Below, one piece after another: positions 6,067-8,541 of a DNA stretch of 8,541 nucleotides. Each line of letters begins with the position of its first letter. Within the stretch, counting starts at the first letter, position 1. Below the pieces are notes generated by a model. That model made no database searches and was not told where the DNA came from. It was given only the letters and a program-made list of their open reading frames with translations. The stretch is from Armatimonadota bacterium (GTDB lineage Bacteria > Armatimonadota > Zipacnadia > Zipacnadales > UBA11051): contig DPJP01000454.1 in assembly GCA_003542955.1 (NCBI GenBank), forward strand, positions 1 to 8,541, given 5' to 3'. The position numbers and the translations under genes are program-made.

Positions 6067-6579
6067 TTGGCAGAACAATTCGCACACTGGCTATCAGAGT
6101 TCTTCCGCCCCGAGGTCGTGGTTGTGCTCCTGTCGGCATTGCCGGTCAGTGAGGTCCGGGGTGGGATTCCATACGGGCTGATTGTTGGGCTGCCGCTCTG
6201 GAAGACGCTGCTGCTGGCGATTCCGGCGAATGTGGTCGCCGTCATCCCTGTGATTCTGGGCTTCAACTGGGCCGCCGAACGGCTGGCCGACAAGCCGCTG
6301 CTGGGCAAGGTCGTCGCGCATCTGTTGAAGAAGGCGCGCGGCAAAGAGGACATGGTGAACAAGCATGGAGTGTGGGCGATCACGCTCTTTGTGGCCGTGC
6401 CGCTGCCGGTGACGGGGGCATGGACGGGTTCTGTGATCGCGGCCGTGTTTGGGATGGACTTCTGGCGGGCACTCGGGTGCATGCTGGTGGGTGTGCTCAT
6501 CGCAAGCACCATCGTCACGATCATCACTCTCGGCGGCATCGGTGCGGCCAATGCCGTGGCATACCCCCCGGGCGGCTGA
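6067..6579 (+). CDS. small integral membrane export protein (Sm_multidrug_ex / COG2426 family)
   Basis: A 170-residue membrane protein from a TTG start. Family signatures are LLSALPVSEVRGGIPYG (residues 21-37; Glu29, Arg31, Gly32-33, Pro35) and VPLPVTGAWTGS (111-122). These two Pro/Gly-rich motifs probably form re-entrant loops as in DedA-like transporters. Membrane helices cover about 37-65, 102-128 and 134-157. The family is annotated as small multidrug export, but its substrate is not established. The frame stays open to a GTG at 5956, but that codon lies upstream of or within the promoter island and has no ribosome site. TTG 6067 has AAAGG 12 nt upstream, somewhat far, so the start is uncertain. 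cdaA begins 39 nt after the stop on the same strand, suggesting one operon. Confidence 0.78.
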   Translation: MAEQFAHWLSEFFRPEVVVVLLSALPVSEVRGGIPYGLIVGLPLWKTLLLAIPANVVAVIPVILGFNWAAERLADKPLLGKVVAHLLKKARGKEDMVNKHGVWAITLFVAVPLPVTGAWTGSVIAAVFGMDFWRALGCMLVGVLIASTIVTIITLGGIGAANAVAYPPGG

Positions 6580-6618
6580 TCTCTGGTGCAACCCGGACGT
6601 AACATCAGGTGAGTTGGT

Positions 6619-7452
6619 ATGGCGACCATGCAGTCGCTGCTGGACCTGTTTCTGAATATCCGGGTGCTTGATGTCATCGACATCATCGTCGTCGCCTACC
6701 TGTTGTACCATGTGCTGGTACTGCTGCGGCGCACGGGGGCTTTCTCGCTGGTCAAGGGGCTGGCGGTGTTCCTGATCGCGGTGGCGGTGACGGCCTGGCT
6801 GCCGACTTTGCACTACCTGCTGCGGGCGATGCTGTTTCCGGGCATCATCGCGCTGGTGATCATCTTCCAGCCGGAGCTGCGGACGGCACTGACGCGGCTC
6901 GGCAAGGCGGGCTTCCTGGGCTCGCAGTTGTCCAACCTCTCATCCTCGATGGACGCCGAGGACATCCAGCAGACCATCAGTGAGGTGGTCGAGGCGGCGG
7001 GCAACTTCTCCGAGAGCCACATCGGCGCGCTGATCGTCTTCCAGCGAGAGGTCGGGTTGATGGATATCACGCGCACCGGGAAGACGCTGGCCGCCCGCGT
7101 CTCGGCCGAGTTGCTCGAGTCGATCTTCCACCCCAAGTCACCATTGCACGACGGAGCGGTGGTGATCCGGGGCAGTACACTGGTTGCGGCGGCCTGCGTG
7201 CTCCCGTACACGGAGCGGCCCGGGCTGTCGGCCAGCGCCGGGATGAGACACCGCGCGGCGCTGGGAGTGAGCGAGCAGACCGACGCAGTCTGTGTCGTGG
7301 TCTCCGAGGAGACCGGCGCGATCTCTCTGGCCATTGACGGAGCGCTCAGCCGGCGGCTGGACAGGGCACACCTCACCGAGCGGCTGATGAGCCTGTTTGC
7401 CGCTGAGAAGAGTGTGCCGAAGTTTATGTTCTGGAAGCGCGAACGCAAGTAG
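6619..7452 (+). CDS. cdaA: diadenylate cyclase CdaA (c-di-AMP synthase)
   Basis: A 277-residue protein that condenses two ATP into cyclic di-AMP at the membrane. Three N-terminal helices (about 18-36, 44-60, 70-84) lead into the conserved IIFQPELRTALTRLG linker. The DAC domain (about 110-260) follows, with SPLHDGAVVIRG (DGA at 178-180), GMRHRAALGVSE (RHR at 210-212) and VVSEETGAISLAIDG. Length and topology match CdaA. Two deviations stand out: Met209 replaces the usual Thr of GTRHRAA, and IVFQRE replaces the more usual IVFERE/IVIERE. AGGTGAG (6607-6613) lies 5 nt before the ATG. The cdaR partner follows 33 nt after the stop, the classic pairing. c-di-AMP generally controls potassium and osmolyte transport and cell wall homeostasis. 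Confidence 0.95.
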   Translation: MATMQSLLDLFLNIRVLDVIDIIVVAYLLYHVLVLLRRTGAFSLVKGLAVFLIAVAVTAWLPTLHYLLRAMLFPGIIALVIIFQPELRTALTRLGKAGFLGSQLSNLSSSMDAEDIQQTISEVVEAAGNFSESHIGALIVFQREVGLMDITRTGKTLAARVSAELLESIFHPKSPLHDGAVVIRGSTLVAAACVLPYTERPGLSASAGMRHRAALGVSEQTDAVCVVVSEETGAISLAIDGALSRRLDRAHLTERLMSLFAAEKSVPKFMFWKRERK

Positions 7453-7470
7453 ACCCAGCTCAACGAACAC

Positions 7471-7478
7471 GGAAGAGG
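7471..7478 (+). promoter_or_regulatory. ribosome binding site of cdaR
   Basis: GGAAGAGG lies 7 nt before the GTG at 7486. It is the strongest Shine-Dalgarno in the window and decides this GTG start. Confidence 0.7.
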
Positions 7479-7485
7479 CGACCCG

Positions 7486-8541
7486 GTGGAATTGCCGACA
7501 TTCGCGGCGCTACGCAGGATGCTCGCAGCCTCCCTGCGGCAGGATGTGGGGCTGAAAACATTCTCGCTGCTGGCAGCGGTGGTGATCTGGGCGGCCGTGC
7601 GCATGCAGACCGACCCCATCACCGAGCGCCGCTTCAGTCTGCATGTCCACACCACCACCGCGCAGGAGGGCATGCAGGTGGTGAGGATCGATCCCCCCGA
7701 GCTGGCAGTCACACTGCGGGGACGCAAGTCGCTACTCACGGACAGCGCTCCGGAGCCCGCGCGCCTCGAGGCCGATATCTCCCAGGCGACGGTCGGGTCG
7801 CAGATGGTGACGGTCCAGGTCAAGCGTTTGCGCCCCGGCGTGCAACTCGTCGAGATGGTCCACCACCGTGTACAGATCGAGATTGATACCGTCATCACCG
7901 AAGCGCGCGCGGTGCAGGCCCAGCTGCGCGGGCGGCCGGCCGATGGCTTTGCGGCCAAAGGCTGGCAGGTGCAGCCGAACGAGGTGAAGATCACCGGCCC
8001 GGCCTCGAGCGTCAAGCGCGTCGAGGGCGTCTTCGCCGTCGTCGACGTCTCCGCGGCAGGGGCTGCGGTGAGACGTGATGTGGCCGCCCAAGCGCGAGAC
8101 GCCAACAACTTCCCGGTCACCGATGTCGTGATTGAGCCCGCCAGGGTGAGTGTCACCGTCAGCGTCGAGATGGTCAACACCAAGACCGTCCCGATCCGGC
8201 CCGTCATCGGCACCCCATCCGCGGGGTGGCGATTGGACACGGTTACGGTCTTGCCGACCTCCGTCACGCTCTCGGGCTCCGGGCAGGCGTTGGCCGCCAT
8301 CGACTCGGTCAACACCGCCCGCATTGACATCTCTGAGCTGCGCGGCACCAGTGCCTACTCGGTGCCGCTGGATGTGCCCTCCGGCGCCCAGGCCGTTGGG
8401 GCGGCCTCCGCCCGGGTTACCGTGGCCGTGGTGCGGCTTGGCGCCGGGAGAGGGGCGGGCGGCGCCGCGGCGGGCGAGGACGGAGGTGGTGCGCCGGCGG
8501 GCGCCGGCGGACTACAGACTGATGAACGCGGGGACACCGTT
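7486..8541 (+). CDS. cdaR: CdaA regulatory protein CdaR, YbbR-domain protein (partial, runs off the right edge)
   Basis: An open frame of 352 codons from the GTG to the window end, with no stop. The N-terminus matches YbbR proteins: a cytoplasmic stretch, then DVGLKTFSLLAAVVIWAAVRMQ forming a single membrane anchor at residues about 22-40. Three YbbR-like beta repeats follow (about 43-126, 128-222 and 223-316). They carry recurring elements such as VRIDPPELAVTLRG, WQVQPNEVKITGPASSVKRV and LDTVTVLPTSVTLSGSG, where a Pro precedes a V.(I/L)(T/S)G strand. These face the outside and in the CdaA-CdaR complex modulate cyclase activity. After about residue 318 the sequence turns into a Gly/Ala-rich low-complexity linker, so more protein follows beyond the edge. 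In many genomes glmM comes next; that cannot be checked here. Confidence 0.9.
   Translation, partial: MELPTFAALRRMLAASLRQDVGLKTFSLLAAVVIWAAVRMQTDPITERRFSLHVHTTTAQEGMQVVRIDPPELAVTLRGRKSLLTDSAPEPARLEADISQATVGSQMVTVQVKRLRPGVQLVEMVHHRVQIEIDTVITEARAVQAQLRGRPADGFAAKGWQVQPNEVKITGPASSVKRVEGVFAVVDVSAAGAAVRRDVAAQARDANNFPVTDVVIEPARVSVTVSVEMVNTKTVPIRPVIGTPSAGWRLDTVTVLPTSVTLSGSGQALAAIDSVNTARIDISELRGTSAYSVPLDVPSGAQAVGAASARVTVAVVRLGAGRGAGGAAAGEDGGGAPAGAGGLQTDERGDTV
8491..8510 (+). repeat. perfect tandem 10-bp repeat in the Gly/Ala-rich end of cdaR
   Basis: GCGCCGGCGG occurs twice in direct succession (8491-8500 and 8501-8510), inside a tract from about 8441 that is almost all G and C. Ten is not a multiple of three, so gain or loss of one unit would shift the cdaR frame. 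Confidence 0.7.

Noticed and set aside
6580..6618. Possible riboswitch or leader before cdaA
   Set aside because: The 39-nt gap is too short for a c-di-AMP (ydaO-type) riboswitch. Only a weak CTGAT/ATCAG dyad and the ribosome site are seen.
6813..8348. 511-residue open frame on the minus strand opposite cdaA and cdaR
   Set aside because: It lies antisense to two clearly recognised genes. Its translation is Ser/Thr/Arg-rich with no domain, as expected from the codon bias of GC-rich DNA read in reverse.
1..8541. CRISPR array, tRNA/rRNA genes, insertion sequence or prophage elements
   Set aside because: No regularly spaced repeats, cloverleaf, terminal inverted repeats, transposase or integrase coding was found on either strand.

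Overview
The window is compact, GC-rich bacterial chromosomal DNA with seven recognisable protein genes. It contains no rRNA or tRNA gene, CRISPR array or insertion sequence that I can see. The Sec signal peptide, the lipobox, sigma70-like promoter elements, Shine-Dalgarno sites and a cdaA-cdaR (c-di-AMP) pair all indicate a bacterium. CdaA with a YbbR/CdaR neighbour is classic in Firmicutes but also occurs in high-GC, often uncultured lineages such as Armatimonadota and related phyla. The exact phylum is a guess.

Left block, + strand (1-2159). A short leader contains a GC hairpin (38-65) and a good promoter (TTGACA, 17 nt, TACTAT at 138-166). The -10 is embedded in overlapping palindromes (154-177) that look like an operator. 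It drives a two-gene unit: a secreted TPR protein with an N-terminal CsgG/TolB-like domain (215-1567), then, 19 nt later, a small lipoprotein with a carboxypeptidase-regulatory-like beta-sandwich and an unusual Asp/Tyr/Trp-rich tail (1587-2159). Both are envelope proteins.

Middle block, - strand (2256-5873), convergent with the left block. In transcription order it holds a multi-pass M48 (HtpX-like) membrane metalloprotease with an extra C-terminal soluble domain, a TIM-barrel amidohydrolase, and a SIR2-like protein. The amidohydrolase stop and the SIR2 start overlap by 8 nt (ATGGCTGA), so these two are almost certainly co-translated. The pair is the most intriguing combination here: a probable NAD-processing fold coupled to a metal-dependent hydrolase or decarboxylase.

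Right block, + strand (5962-8541). It diverges from the M48 gene across an AT-rich promoter island (5962-5985). It encodes a COG2426-type small membrane export protein, the diadenylate cyclase CdaA, and its YbbR-domain partner CdaR, which runs off the right edge still open. This is a c-di-AMP signalling operon linked to envelope and osmotic homeostasis. The CdaA active-site motif reads GMRHRAA where GTRHRAA is usual.

I found no clearly new multi-gene system. The best leads are the coupled amidohydrolase-SIR2 pair, the operator-like palindromes over the first promoter and their near-copy in the divergent promoter, the M48 fusion architecture, and the CdaA motif substitution.
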